Positions 1 to 5,574 of a stretch of DNA of 5,574 bases are shown in pieces. This stretch comes from an uncultured delta proteobacterium (GTDB lineage: Bacteria; RBG-13-61-14; DRUE01). The translations under genes were made by a program, and so were the position numbers. The first letter of the stretch is position 1; each line of letters begins with the position of its first letter. Where the stretch lies: the NCBI GenBank assembly GCA_903930515.1, contig CAIYYW010000122.1, positions 1 through 5,574 of the forward strand, given 5' to 3'. Below the pieces are notes generated by a model that saw only the letters and a program-made list of their open reading frames with translations, ran no database searches and was not told the origin of the DNA.

Positions 1-249
1 AGAAATGAATATGGTCAACTTGGGAATGGGGCAAATACCGATAGCAATGTTCCGGTGGATGTTTCCGGCCTATCTTCAGGAGTAGACATGATCGCGGCTG
101 GTGGTTATCATACCTGTGCCCTTACCTCCAGCGGCGGAGTAAAGTGCTGGGGATGGAATGGGTATGGTCAACTTGGGAATGGCACAAAGACTGATGGCAA
201 TGTTCCAGTAGATGTGATCGGATTTGGGTTATTGAATTCAATAAGGTGA
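1..249 (+). CDS. RCC1-repeat (beta-propeller) protein, C-terminal fragment
   Basis: This reading frame is open at the left edge and ends at TGA 247-249, so only the last 82 codons are visible and the start is missing. The protein shows the hallmark RCC1 repeat pattern: YGQLGNG followed by a VPVDV strand, then AAGGYHTCAL, GGVKCWGWN and a second YGQLGNG-VPVDV. The repeat period is 51 residues. RCC1 repeats form blades of a seven-bladed beta-propeller. In bacteria such proteins are often exported or surface-associated, and usually have no assigned function. After the last VPVDV strand the protein runs through a short tail (VIGFGLLNSIR) and stops. This could be a natural end of the propeller or a truncation. 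A GTG at 55-57 lies inside the repeat and is not a credible start. Family assignment is confident; function is unknown. Confidence 0.85.
   Translation, partial: RNEYGQLGNGANTDSNVPVDVSGLSSGVDMIAAGGYHTCALTSSGGVKCWGWNGYGQLGNGTKTDGNVPVDVIGFGLLNSIR
4..219 (+). repeat. RCC1 tandem DNA repeat, 153-bp period
   Basis: Bases 4-66 and 157-219 are two copies of the same 21-codon block, exactly 153 bp (51 codons) apart. By eye 51 of 63 bases are identical, with about half of the changes silent or conservative. The first part, encoding YGQLGNG, matches almost completely at the DNA level. This suggests either recent blade duplication or gene conversion between blades in a longer array that lies outside the window. 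Confidence 0.8.
229..244. repeat. Perfect 16-bp palindrome at the end of the RCC1 gene
   Basis: TTATTGAATTCAATAA reads the same on both strands with no mismatch and no spacer. It covers the last codons before the TGA at 247-249. It is AT-rich, contains an EcoRI recognition site (GAATTC, 234-239), and lies just after recognisable RCC1 homology stops at about base 222. It has no following T-run and no loop, so it is a poor rho-independent terminator. It could be a protein-binding dyad or chance. Confidence 0.6.
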
Positions 250-422
250 ACAAAGGGCCGGCAAGCTGGATCGCACCCGGTTTGGGGCTTAGTCGGGGCG
301 CGGCTTGCGGGACCGAAATAGGACAGGGCAATCCCGCCCAACGGTGAGTCAAATCTGAAACTCAAGAACTATTTGGGCAACAAGCCCTTACCCTCCTCAT
401 CAGTAATTGCTTGTGATCTCGC

Positions 423-1718
423 TCAGTGTCTCCTTATCATCCTTTTAACCATGCGCTCGTGTTCTCTGACATTATGTTTGATCAGCTTCTTGAGTTTTTG
501 TTTCTGAGCAGGGGTCAAATTGAGATCGTCCCAAAGTTTAATGCCGGCATTGATTTCCTCCGGAGTCCGCTTGACGCCTTTTTCTATTTCCGCCTGGACC
601 TCATCCACATTGGCCAGGACCAGGTTGAACTGCTCCGGAGTAAGGATCTGCCTGGCCTGCTTCACCATCTCGGCTCCCAGGAGAGAAGCCTTGCCAATGC
701 CGCCGTCAATCCCGAGCAGCTTGGCCGCCGCCAGCATTTTGGACGGGTCCGAATTCCGGGCCAGGACCTCATCCCTCAACTTGAAGCCGCTCCTGGCAAC
801 CTCGTCCGCGTCCTTGATGATCTCGGCCTTTTTATCTTCCACCAACTTGAAGAGCTGGTCCATCTGTTCCTTGCTCAGCCCCAGGTCATGATATAGCTTC
901 ACCGCGCTCTCTATCTCTTGATGCTGTTTCTTTTCCATTTCCGTTTGCCGGGGCTGGACATACGCTTTTACAATCTTCATCTGCTCGTGAGTGAGGATTC
1001 TCCGGAGCTCATGCCAGATCCGATGTTCTTGATGCCTGGCGAGGTTCTCCTGCATCCTCTCCGCAAAATGCCGCCACCTGATCAAAGAGTCAATTTGTTC
1101 CAAAGACAAATCCAGCTCCCCCCAGAGCGCGATCAAATCTTCCACTTGCTTGGGCATTCCTTTCAAAATATCGTCGCCTTCGGCCTGTCCCTTCTTGATC
1201 AGATCTTCCACCACTGCCCACTGCTCCGGGGTGAGGGTCTGGCGGGCTTCTTTTACCATCTTGGAAAGCTCAATGGCGCCCTCGCCGATGTCTTTGGCGA
1301 GCTTGTCGGAGTTGTCCAGGATGGCCTTGTCTTTAACATTGTCTGCGACAATGGAGTTTTTAAGAGCGATGCCGTCTTTGGTGATGGGATCGGCGTAGGT
1401 CAGGAACAGGGACTCTCGGGAGGACACGATTTTGATCAAGGCGTCTTCTTGTTCCTTGCTCAAGTCAATTTTGTCAAGCGCGTTTAAGAGGTCCTCGTCC
1501 CAAATGAGCATCTTCTCCAAGTCCTTTTGCCGTTGATCCCGGTGAGATTTTTGGAATTCCTTCAGAACCATAATTTGTTCGCGGGTAAGATTATGCCGTC
1601 CGCCTTGCGCTTTTTCCCGGCATTCCTTTTCCTTGCCCGCCACGGAGCTTCCCGGCAAGAGCATTGAGATCAACAATGCCGCGCTCAAAACCATTATCGA
1701 AAATCTGATCCGTTTCAT
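423..1718 (-). CDS. Exported multi-LTxxQ (Spy/CpxP-like) protein with internal duplication
   Basis: The 431-residue product starts with a signal peptide: a basic N-terminus (MKRIR), a hydrophobic core at about residues 7-22, and a likely signal peptidase I site after SVA (25-27). It is therefore probably periplasmic. The mature part is highly charged and helical, with eight L[ST]xxQ motifs at residues 44, 86, 162, 204, 242, 281, 359 and 401. LTxxQ is the signature of the Spy/CpxP/ZraP family of helical periplasmic chaperones and stress regulators, which are normally about 150-170 residues with two such motifs. Here motifs 1-4 and 5-8 repeat with an offset of 195-198 residues, so the protein is two copies of a unit of about 197 residues. 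Both units end in a basic, His-containing segment (RHQEH near 228-232; IRRH at the C-terminus). The only Cys is residue 33. The start is supported by an AGGAGG site 8 nt upstream. Chaperone or metal/envelope-stress function is inferred from the family only. Confidence 0.85.
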   Translation of the reverse strand: MKRIRFSIMVLSAALLISMLLPGSSVAGKEKECREKAQGGRHNLTREQIMVLKEFQKSHRDQRQKDLEKMLIWDEDLLNALDKIDLSKEQEDALIKIVSSRESLFLTYADPITKDGIALKNSIVADNVKDKAILDNSDKLAKDIGEGAIELSKMVKEARQTLTPEQWAVVEDLIKKGQAEGDDILKGMPKQVEDLIALWGELDLSLEQIDSLIRWRHFAERMQENLARHQEHRIWHELRRILTHEQMKIVKAYVQPRQTEMEKKQHQEIESAVKLYHDLGLSKEQMDQLFKLVEDKKAEIIKDADEVARSGFKLRDEVLARNSDPSKMLAAAKLLGIDGGIGKASLLGAEMVKQARQILTPEQFNLVLANVDEVQAEIEKGVKRTPEEINAGIKLWDDLNLTPAQKQKLKKLIKHNVREHERMVKRMIRRH

Positions 1719-1726
1719 TTCCCATT

Positions 1727-1732
1727 CCTCCT
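1727..1732 (-). promoter_or_regulatory. Ribosome binding site of the LTxxQ gene
   Basis: On the minus strand AGGAGG lies 8 nt before the ATG at 1718-1716. It is a full match to the anti-Shine-Dalgarno core at near-ideal spacing, which fixes this start codon and implies efficient translation. Confidence 0.85.
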
Positions 1733-1771
1733 CTGAAAGGTTAGATTACACTCTTTCCATGCGATGCTTAG

Positions 1772-1800
1772 ACGGTATTCCCATTCCATACCAATGTCAA
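1772..1800 (-). promoter_or_regulatory. Candidate sigma70-type promoter of the LTxxQ gene
   Basis: On the minus strand a perfect -35 box TTGACA (1800-1795) is followed after 17 bp by TACCGT (1777-1772), which keeps only the T, A and final T of a -10 consensus. Transcription would begin near 1765, giving a leader of about 45 nt that contains the AGGAGG site. The strong -35, exact spacing and good position support it; the weak -10 suggests low basal activity or a need for an activator. Confidence 0.45.
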
Positions 1801-1852
1801 TCAGAAGCCCGAAACGGAAAAATATGCGATCCCGCGTCAACAATGTCTCTGC

Positions 1853-1881
1853 TTGACCGCCCGGTCGCCTGGCAAAAAAAT
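1853..1881 (+). promoter_or_regulatory. Candidate promoter of the yacG-glycosyltransferase operon
   Basis: TTGACC (1853-1858, 5 of 6 to the -35 consensus) is followed after 17 bp by AAAAAT (1876-1881, 4 of 6 to the -10 consensus). Transcription would start near 1888 and give a leader of about 115 nt before yacG. Two short dyads overlap these boxes, which would suit repressor control. This is a by-eye match and an A-run can mimic a -10 box. Confidence 0.3.
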
Positions 1882-1888
1882 ATTTGCC
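1855..1888. repeat. Two adjacent dyad symmetries in the divergent intergenic region
   Basis: GACCG-CC-CGGTC (1855-1866) and GGCAAA-N6-TTTGCC (1871-1888) are perfect inverted repeats of 5 and 6 bp arms. Their centres are 19 bp apart, a little under two helical turns. They overlap the candidate rightward promoter and lie about 55-90 bp upstream of the candidate leftward -35 box. They could be operator sites or small RNA hairpins. Arms this short also arise by chance. Confidence 0.4.
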
Positions 1889-1964
1889 CTTGAAACAACG
1901 GAAACGGAAATGACGGGAGAGGAGTATGCAAAGCGAGAAACGAGAGAAGCGGAACGGGGCCGGG

Positions 1965-1993
1965 TTGGAAGGAAAATCGGGCCGTGATAATCT
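1965..1993 (+). promoter_or_regulatory. Alternative weak promoter directly before yacG
   Basis: TTGGAA (1965-1970) and TAATCT (1988-1993) are 17 bp apart. Transcription from here would begin at about 2000, only a few bases before the ATG at 2003, so the mRNA would be almost leaderless. That conflicts with use of the AAAGG at 1994-1998 as a ribosome binding site, which lowers confidence. Confidence 0.2.
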
Positions 1994-2002
1994 AAAGGCA
2001 AG

Positions 2003-2203
2003 ATGAAGGTGAAATGTCCGAGATGCGGGAAGCTGTTGGAATACGAGGGGAACCCGTATCGGCCGTTCTGCTCGGAGCGATGCCGTCTGGTAGATCTGGG
2101 GAAATGGCTGAACGAGGACTACCGGATTCCGGTAAAGGCAGAAGGCGCGGAAGATAAGGATGATGAGGACATTGGGGTGGAAAAGGAGCCGACGGGTCAA
2201 TGA
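2003..2203 (+). CDS. yacG: YacG-family zinc-binding protein (DNA gyrase inhibitor)
   Basis: This 66-residue protein matches the YacG (DUF329) pattern throughout: CPRCGK at residues 5-10, NPYRPFCSERC at 17-27, then DLGKW (31-35) and ExYRIP (38-43). The four cysteines C5, C8, C23 and C27 (CX2C and CX3C) form the zinc site. The tail from residue 47 is acidic and probably disordered. E. coli YacG is a similar size; it binds GyrB and inhibits gyrase, and this role is transferred here by homology. The start is secure on the 5' side because an in-frame TAA lies at 1988-1990. The ribosome binding site (AAAGG, 4 nt spacing) is weak. The stop overlaps the next start as ATGA, so it is the first gene of a glycosyltransferase operon. 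This is unlike the gammaproteobacterial context with coaE and zapD. Confidence 0.93.
   Translation: MKVKCPRCGKLLEYEGNPYRPFCSERCRLVDLGKWLNEDYRIPVKAEGAEDKDDEDIGVEKEPTGQ
2183..2188 (+). promoter_or_regulatory. Ribosome binding site of the GT4 gene
   Basis: AAGGAG lies inside the last codons of yacG, 11 nt before the ATG at 2200. Together with the ATGA stop-start overlap it supports this start and translational coupling. Confidence 0.65.
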
Positions 2204-3288
2204 GGGTGGCGATTTTAAATTCCTGCCGATATATCGGCGGAGCGGAATTATGGCAGATCCGGTTCGCCCGGTTCCTGTTTGAGCGGGGGGACGAGGCCAG
2301 GTTTTTTTTAAGGCCGGGCAAATTTGCGGACCTGGTGGAGGAGGAGCGGTTCAAGTTGCGCCGGATCCCGATGCGGTTTGATTTGGACCCCGTGGCGATA
2401 GGTCGGCTGTTTTTTGCGTTGCGTAAATTCCAGCCGGAGGTTGCGATTTTCAATGACCAGCGCGATCTTCGGGTCGGGGTGATCGCGGCGGATTGGGCCG
2501 GGGTCCCTCTTTTAATTCAGCGCAAGGGCTGGTCTTTTCTCAAGGGCAGTTTCCGGGACCGTTTTTATTACGGCAGGCTGGATTACCTGGTCGCGGTTTC
2601 CAAAGCGATTGAGGATATGTATCGCGCGAAATTGAGATTGCGGGAAGATCGCCTATATTATTTGCCCAACGGGGTCAGCCCGGGCCGGTTTGATCGGGCG
2701 GACGCACTGGAGTTGAGAAGGAAGATCGGGGCGGACGCGGACGAGGTTTTGATCGGGATGGTCGGCCGTCTGGAGCGGCAGAAACGGCAGTCGGATTTGA
2801 TCCGGGCCGGTAAAATGCTGATTGAGCGCGGGGCCAAAATCCGGATCCTTCTCGCCGGAGAGGGCCGGGAGCGGGAGAACCTGGCTCAACTGGCGCGCGA
2901 CCTGGGGATCGCTTACCGGGTCAGCTTGTTGGGATTCGTTGATACCATTGAAGAGTTCCTGGCCGGGCTGGACCTTTTCGTGTTCTGCTCGGAATGGGAA
3001 GGGATGCCCAACGCGGTGCTGGAGGCTCTGGCCGCGGGAAAGCCGGTGGTGGGGGCGGATATAGAGGGCGTGCGGGAGGTAGTGGAAGACGGGAAGAGCG
3101 GAATGTTGTATCCGGCCGGGGATCTGGAGGCGCTTTCCGAGCGGATGGAAAGGCTGATCCGGGACCCGGGTATGGCAAGGGAGATGGGAGAGGCGGCGAG
3201 GAAGCGGATGTCGGATAATTTTGACGAGCAGAAATTATTCCGGGAATTCCGGAATTGGCTGAAGCAGCGGGTTAAGGAGCGGAGATGA
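2200..3288 (+). CDS. Glycosyltransferase family 4 (GT-B fold)
   Basis: This 362-residue protein has the size and two-domain layout of a retaining GT4 enzyme. The N-terminal acceptor domain begins with a beta strand and a glycine loop with GGAE at residues 13-16, as in many GT4 enzymes. The linker region carries YLPNGVS at 154-160. The C-terminal donor domain has GMVGRLERQK (186-195), where R190 and K195 fit the usual diphosphate-binding pair. It continues with ILLAGEG (216-222), LLGFVD (243-248), and the diagnostic EX7E motif formed by E267 and E275 in WEGMPNAVLEAL. The enzyme probably moves a sugar from a nucleotide donor to a lipid-linked or surface glycan on the cytoplasmic face of the membrane. 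Neither donor nor acceptor can be told from the sequence. There are no transmembrane segments. It overlaps yacG and the next gene by ATGA on both sides, so all are probably co-translated. Confidence 0.92.
   Translation: MRVAILNSCRYIGGAELWQIRFARFLFERGDEARFFLRPGKFADLVEEERFKLRRIPMRFDLDPVAIGRLFFALRKFQPEVAIFNDQRDLRVGVIAADWAGVPLLIQRKGWSFLKGSFRDRFYYGRLDYLVAVSKAIEDMYRAKLRLREDRLYYLPNGVSPGRFDRADALELRRKIGADADEVLIGMVGRLERQKRQSDLIRAGKMLIERGAKIRILLAGEGRERENLAQLARDLGIAYRVSLLGFVDTIEEFLAGLDLFVFCSEWEGMPNAVLEALAAGKPVVGADIEGVREVVEDGKSGMLYPAGDLEALSERMERLIRDPGMAREMGEAARKRMSDNFDEQKLFREFRNWLKQRVKERR
3273..3279 (+). promoter_or_regulatory. Ribosome binding site of the first TPR-GT2 gene
   Basis: TAAGGAG lies within the last codons of the GT4 gene, 5 nt before the ATG at 3285. 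It is a near-perfect Shine-Dalgarno at a slightly short spacing and decides this start. Confidence 0.75.
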
Positions 3289-4577
3289 AATCATATCCGG
3301 GCGTGGACAAGGTGCGGAGGTTTTTGCTCAATCACCAGTGGGTGGAGGCGGAGCGGTTCCTGGAAGAGGTGATGGCGGTGAGCGAGAACGCCGGGGCGCT
3401 CAACGACCTGGCCCTGATCTACGCTCGGACCGGGGAATGGGAACAGGCGCGGAGGCTGATGGAATCGGCGATGCAACAGCCGGACCGGGATGTTCGGACC
3501 CGGATCAATTATTTTTATATCGCCGAGTTGATGGCTCTGGACCAGAGCCGGGGAGAAAAGGCCCGGGAGCGCGTCCTGGACCTCAAGGTCGGGGATCAGG
3601 CCCTCAAGCCCAGGCTCAGCATCGTGATGCGGACCTTGAACCGCGGGGAGATGATCCGGGGCGCGCTGAAAAGCGTTCTGGACCAGAACTTCAAAAACTG
3701 GGAGTTGGTCATTGTCAATGACGGCGGAGAGCGCGCGGTGGAGCAAATCCTGGAAAGCCTCTGGGACAGGCGGATGGTTTACGCATACGCGCGTCATTCC
3801 GGGCCGGCCGGCGCGTTCAATGTCGGGCTTCGGCTGGCGCGCGGGGAGATGATCGGTTTTTTGGATGATGACGATCTGGCATATCCGGAAAGCTGGGACC
3901 GGCTTCAGAACCATCTTGAAACGCATCCGGATTCCCGGGCGGTTTATTCCGACCTCAACCTGGCCTGGATGGACCTAAAGACCGGGGCCGCAAAACGGAC
4001 CCGGCCTCATCCGAACGGCGAGTTCCAGCGAGAAAAACTCTGGAGCGGATTTTTCATAATGAACCTGATGACCCTGGTGATCAGAAGGGAGTGCCTGGAG
4101 CGGATGCCTGGTTTTTTGGAAGGTTTGAGCAGCTCGGTGGATTGGGAGTTTTTGCTCGCGCTCAGCCATCACACGAATTTTGATTACCTCAAGAATACGG
4201 CCGGGGAGTTAAGGTATTGGGAAGGACTGGACCAGGTCGGGAAACGGTCCGTCCTGGACCGGAACCATCAGCGCAACCTGATTTCTTACTTACACGGCAT
4301 CACCCCCTTTTATCAATTCGGCTTCGGCGGAAAGGAGCTGCATTCAAAATTCCTGGAAACGCTGGAGCGGTTGCTGACAAAATTTCCGGACCTGATCCGG
4401 GGCTTGGAACTGCGCAAGTTGTTGAACGAGCCGGCCTACTCGATGTTTTATCAGCTCGGGGTTGAGTTGTTGAAGGAAGGCAAAAAGAGGGAGGCGCGGG
4501 AATGTTTCAGTTGCGCGGGGAAGCTGGCTCCGGGCGAGACCAGGATTTGGTGGAAACTGGTCAGGAGCTGGTTTTGA
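3285..4577 (+). CDS. TPR-GT2 fusion glycosyltransferase
   Basis: The 430-residue protein has three parts. Residues 8-100 are helical and TPR-like, with a clear repeat at about 38-65 (ALNDLALIYARTGEWEQARR). Residues 109-320 are a GT2 (GT-A fold) domain: RLSIVMRTLNR (110-120), NDGG nucleotide-binding turn (145-148), and GFLDDDD (191-197), which supplies the metal-binding DXD. It also has DWE (286-288) at the position of the usual catalytic-base motif. Residues 385-417 look like one more TPR (YQLGVELLKEGKKREARECF). All expected GT2 active-site motifs are present, so the enzyme is probably active and inverting. TPRs may bind an acceptor protein or partner enzymes, as in some protein or flagellin glycosylation loci, but this is inference. 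It has no membrane segment. It overlaps the GT4 gene by ATGA and the next gene by TGATG. Confidence 0.88.
   Translation: MKSYPGVDKVRRFLLNHQWVEAERFLEEVMAVSENAGALNDLALIYARTGEWEQARRLMESAMQQPDRDVRTRINYFYIAELMALDQSRGEKARERVLDLKVGDQALKPRLSIVMRTLNRGEMIRGALKSVLDQNFKNWELVIVNDGGERAVEQILESLWDRRMVYAYARHSGPAGAFNVGLRLARGEMIGFLDDDDLAYPESWDRLQNHLETHPDSRAVYSDLNLAWMDLKTGAAKRTRPHPNGEFQREKLWSGFFIMNLMTLVIRRECLERMPGFLEGLSSSVDWEFLLALSHHTNFDYLKNTAGELRYWEGLDQVGKRSVLDRNHQRNLISYLHGITPFYQFGFGGKELHSKFLETLERLLTKFPDLIRGLELRKLLNEPAYSMFYQLGVELLKEGKKREARECFSCAGKLAPGETRIWWKLVRSWF
4563..4567 (+). promoter_or_regulatory. Ribosome binding site of the second TPR-GT2 gene
   Basis: AGGAG sits in the last codons of the preceding gene, 9 nt before the ATG at 4577. 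With the TGATG overlap it marks the start of the last gene. Confidence 0.65.
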
Positions 4578-5574
4578 TGAATGTCGCTTATGAGAAGGCC
4601 AAAAAGCTGATCCGGGAGGGCAGCCTGGAGGCCGGCGCGGTGGAGTTGGGGAAGCTTCTTGACCCGGAGGCGGGCGCGGAGTTGCTCAATGACCTTGGGG
4701 TTTGCAACTATCTCCTGGACCGGCCGGAACCGGCGCTGGATTTTTTTGCCCAGGCCTTGAAAAAATCTCCTTCCTTCTGCCTGGCCGGGATCAATTTATT
4801 TTATCTGGAAAAAGCGCTTGAGCTCAGGCGCAAAGGGTATCTCCAGTTCCGCCATATTGATCACGACCTACTTCCGGAAAACCGGCCTCGGCCCAAGGTC
4901 AGCCTGATCGTCCGAACCTACAACCGTCCGGATTTGCTTAAAGAAGCGCTCAGGAGCGTGAGCAAGCAGACCTTCCGGGATTTTGAGACCATCTTGATCA
5001 ATGACGGCGGCGCCAAGGAAGCGGAAGCCGTTGCGAAAGAAATCAACCCGCCCGGGCTGAGATATTTTATGGCCCCGCATTGCGGGCCGGGAGCGGCCCT
5101 GAACCGGGGGTTGGAAATGGCGCGCGGCGATTTCATCGGTTTTCTTGATGATGACGACCTGATCTATCCGAACCACCTGGAGGCCTTGCTTAAGCGGCTG
5201 GAGGCGGAAGCAACCGCGGGGCTGGCGTATCCGGAGGTGAAGATCAATTTTTTCGACCGGCGCGGAAACCTGGTCCGGTCCGAGCTCAACCGCGAGCCAA
5301 CGATTGATTACGCCAAATGCGTCCGCTACGACCCGATCGTGTCAATGCTGATCCTGGCGAGCCGGGAATGTTTTGAACAGGCCGGGATGTTCATTGAGGA
5401 GTTGGTCACCACCGCGCACGACTGGGAGATGTGGCTCCGGATCATCAAGCGTCACCCGTTCTATCACCTCCCCACAGTCACCTGCGAATACCAGGAGCGG
5501 GTCCGCAGTGACCGCGCGACCCGGAAGGGATTGTATGAGCGATATTATTACAGCAACCTGATGCATTACCTGCA
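4577..5574 (+). CDS. Second TPR-GT2 fusion glycosyltransferase, 3' end missing
   Basis: The frame runs from ATG 4577-4579, sharing one base with the previous TGA, to the window edge without a stop; 332 complete codons are visible. Residues 1-95 are a TPR-like helical region, with the best repeat at about 35-64 (ELLNDLGVCNYLLDRPEPAL). Residues 106-320 are a GT2 domain: VSLIVRTYNRPDLL (108-121), NDGG (142-145), GFLDDDD (188-194) giving the DXD, and HDWEMW (281-286) at the catalytic-base position. The order of domains and the sequence around each motif match the previous gene, for example HCGPGAALNRGLEMARGDFIG against HSGPAGAFNVGLRLARGEMIG. The two are therefore paralogues from a tandem duplication. 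A C-terminal TPR like that of its neighbour may lie beyond the edge. The sugar and acceptor are unknown. Confidence 0.88.
   Translation, partial: MNVAYEKAKKLIREGSLEAGAVELGKLLDPEAGAELLNDLGVCNYLLDRPEPALDFFAQALKKSPSFCLAGINLFYLEKALELRRKGYLQFRHIDHDLLPENRPRPKVSLIVRTYNRPDLLKEALRSVSKQTFRDFETILINDGGAKEAEAVAKEINPPGLRYFMAPHCGPGAALNRGLEMARGDFIGFLDDDDLIYPNHLEALLKRLEAEATAGLAYPEVKINFFDRRGNLVRSELNREPTIDYAKCVRYDPIVSMLILASRECFEQAGMFIEELVTTAHDWEMWLRIIKRHPFYHLPTVTCEYQERVRSDRATRKGLYERYYYSNLMHYL

Noticed and set aside
379-391. GGGC-AACAA-GCCC hairpin between the converging genes as a terminator
   Set aside because: The stem is only 4 bp, the flanks do not extend the pairing, and no T-run follows on either strand.
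1633-1893. 86-codon plus-strand open frame overlapping the start of the LTxxQ gene
   Set aside because: It is antisense to the signal peptide of the LTxxQ protein, has no clear ribosome binding site and shows no family features.
1715-2200. 161-codon open frame on the minus strand through yacG and the intergenic region
   Set aside because: It is antisense to the well-supported yacG gene, has a low-complexity composition rich in Arg, Phe and Leu, and shows no recognisable motif. The true leftward gene has its own clear start and ribosome binding site at 1718.
3291-3926. 211-codon minus-strand open frame inside the first TPR-GT2 gene
   Set aside because: Long antisense frames are common opposite GC-rich genes. 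The plus-strand frame has full GT2 motifs, and this one has no coherent domain.
2200-5574. A complete or novel defence or secretion system
   Set aside because: The visible genes are standard glycosyltransferase folds with intact motifs. No nuclease, helicase, toxin, transporter or polymerase gene accompanies them within the window.

Overview
This looks like a chromosomal fragment from a Gram-negative bacterium. The signs are a signal-peptide-bearing LTxxQ (Spy/CpxP-type) periplasmic protein, a YacG-family zinc protein and a surface-glycan type glycosyltransferase cluster. YacG is commonest in Proteobacteria and related Desulfobacterota-like lineages. The RCC1-repeat protein and TPR-glycosyltransferase fusions would suit an environmental or uncultured lineage, but I cannot name a taxon from the sequence. 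The right half is clearly GC-rich, while the RCC1 fragment at the left edge looks lower in GC. No tRNA, rRNA, insertion sequence or CRISPR array was seen.

Layout: (i) 1-249 (+) is the C-terminal end of an RCC1/beta-propeller repeat protein that enters from outside the window. Its last codons form a perfect 16-bp palindrome. (ii) 250-422 is a 173-bp gap between two converging genes; I saw only short 4-bp hairpins and no convincing terminator. (iii) 423-1718 (-) is a 431-residue exported protein with eight L[ST]xxQ motifs. They are arranged as two tandem copies of a unit of about 197 residues, which is far larger than a normal Spy or CpxP protein. (iv) 1719-2002 is a 284-bp divergent intergenic region. 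It holds a strong ribosome binding site and a candidate promoter for the leftward gene, two adjacent dyads, and candidate promoters for the rightward operon. (v) 2003-5574 (+) is a tight four-gene operon: yacG, a GT4 glycosyltransferase, a TPR-GT2 glycosyltransferase, and a second TPR-GT2 glycosyltransferase cut by the window edge. The genes overlap by 4, 4 and 1 nt, and each downstream gene has an AGGAG-type ribosome binding site inside the end of the gene before it, so translational coupling is likely.

How the genes may work together: the three glycosyltransferases probably act in sequence on one glycan, such as O-antigen, capsule or a glycosylated surface or flagellar protein. The acceptor and sugars cannot be read from the sequence. 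YacG, known in E. coli as a small gyrase-binding zinc protein, is the promoter-proximal gene of this operon and has no obvious functional link to glycan assembly. The LTxxQ protein is divergently transcribed and is probably an envelope chaperone or stress protein; a link to the glycan operon is only positional. The most unusual items are the duplicated multi-LTxxQ protein and the tandem TPR-GT2 paralogues. I do not see a clearly new multi-gene system.
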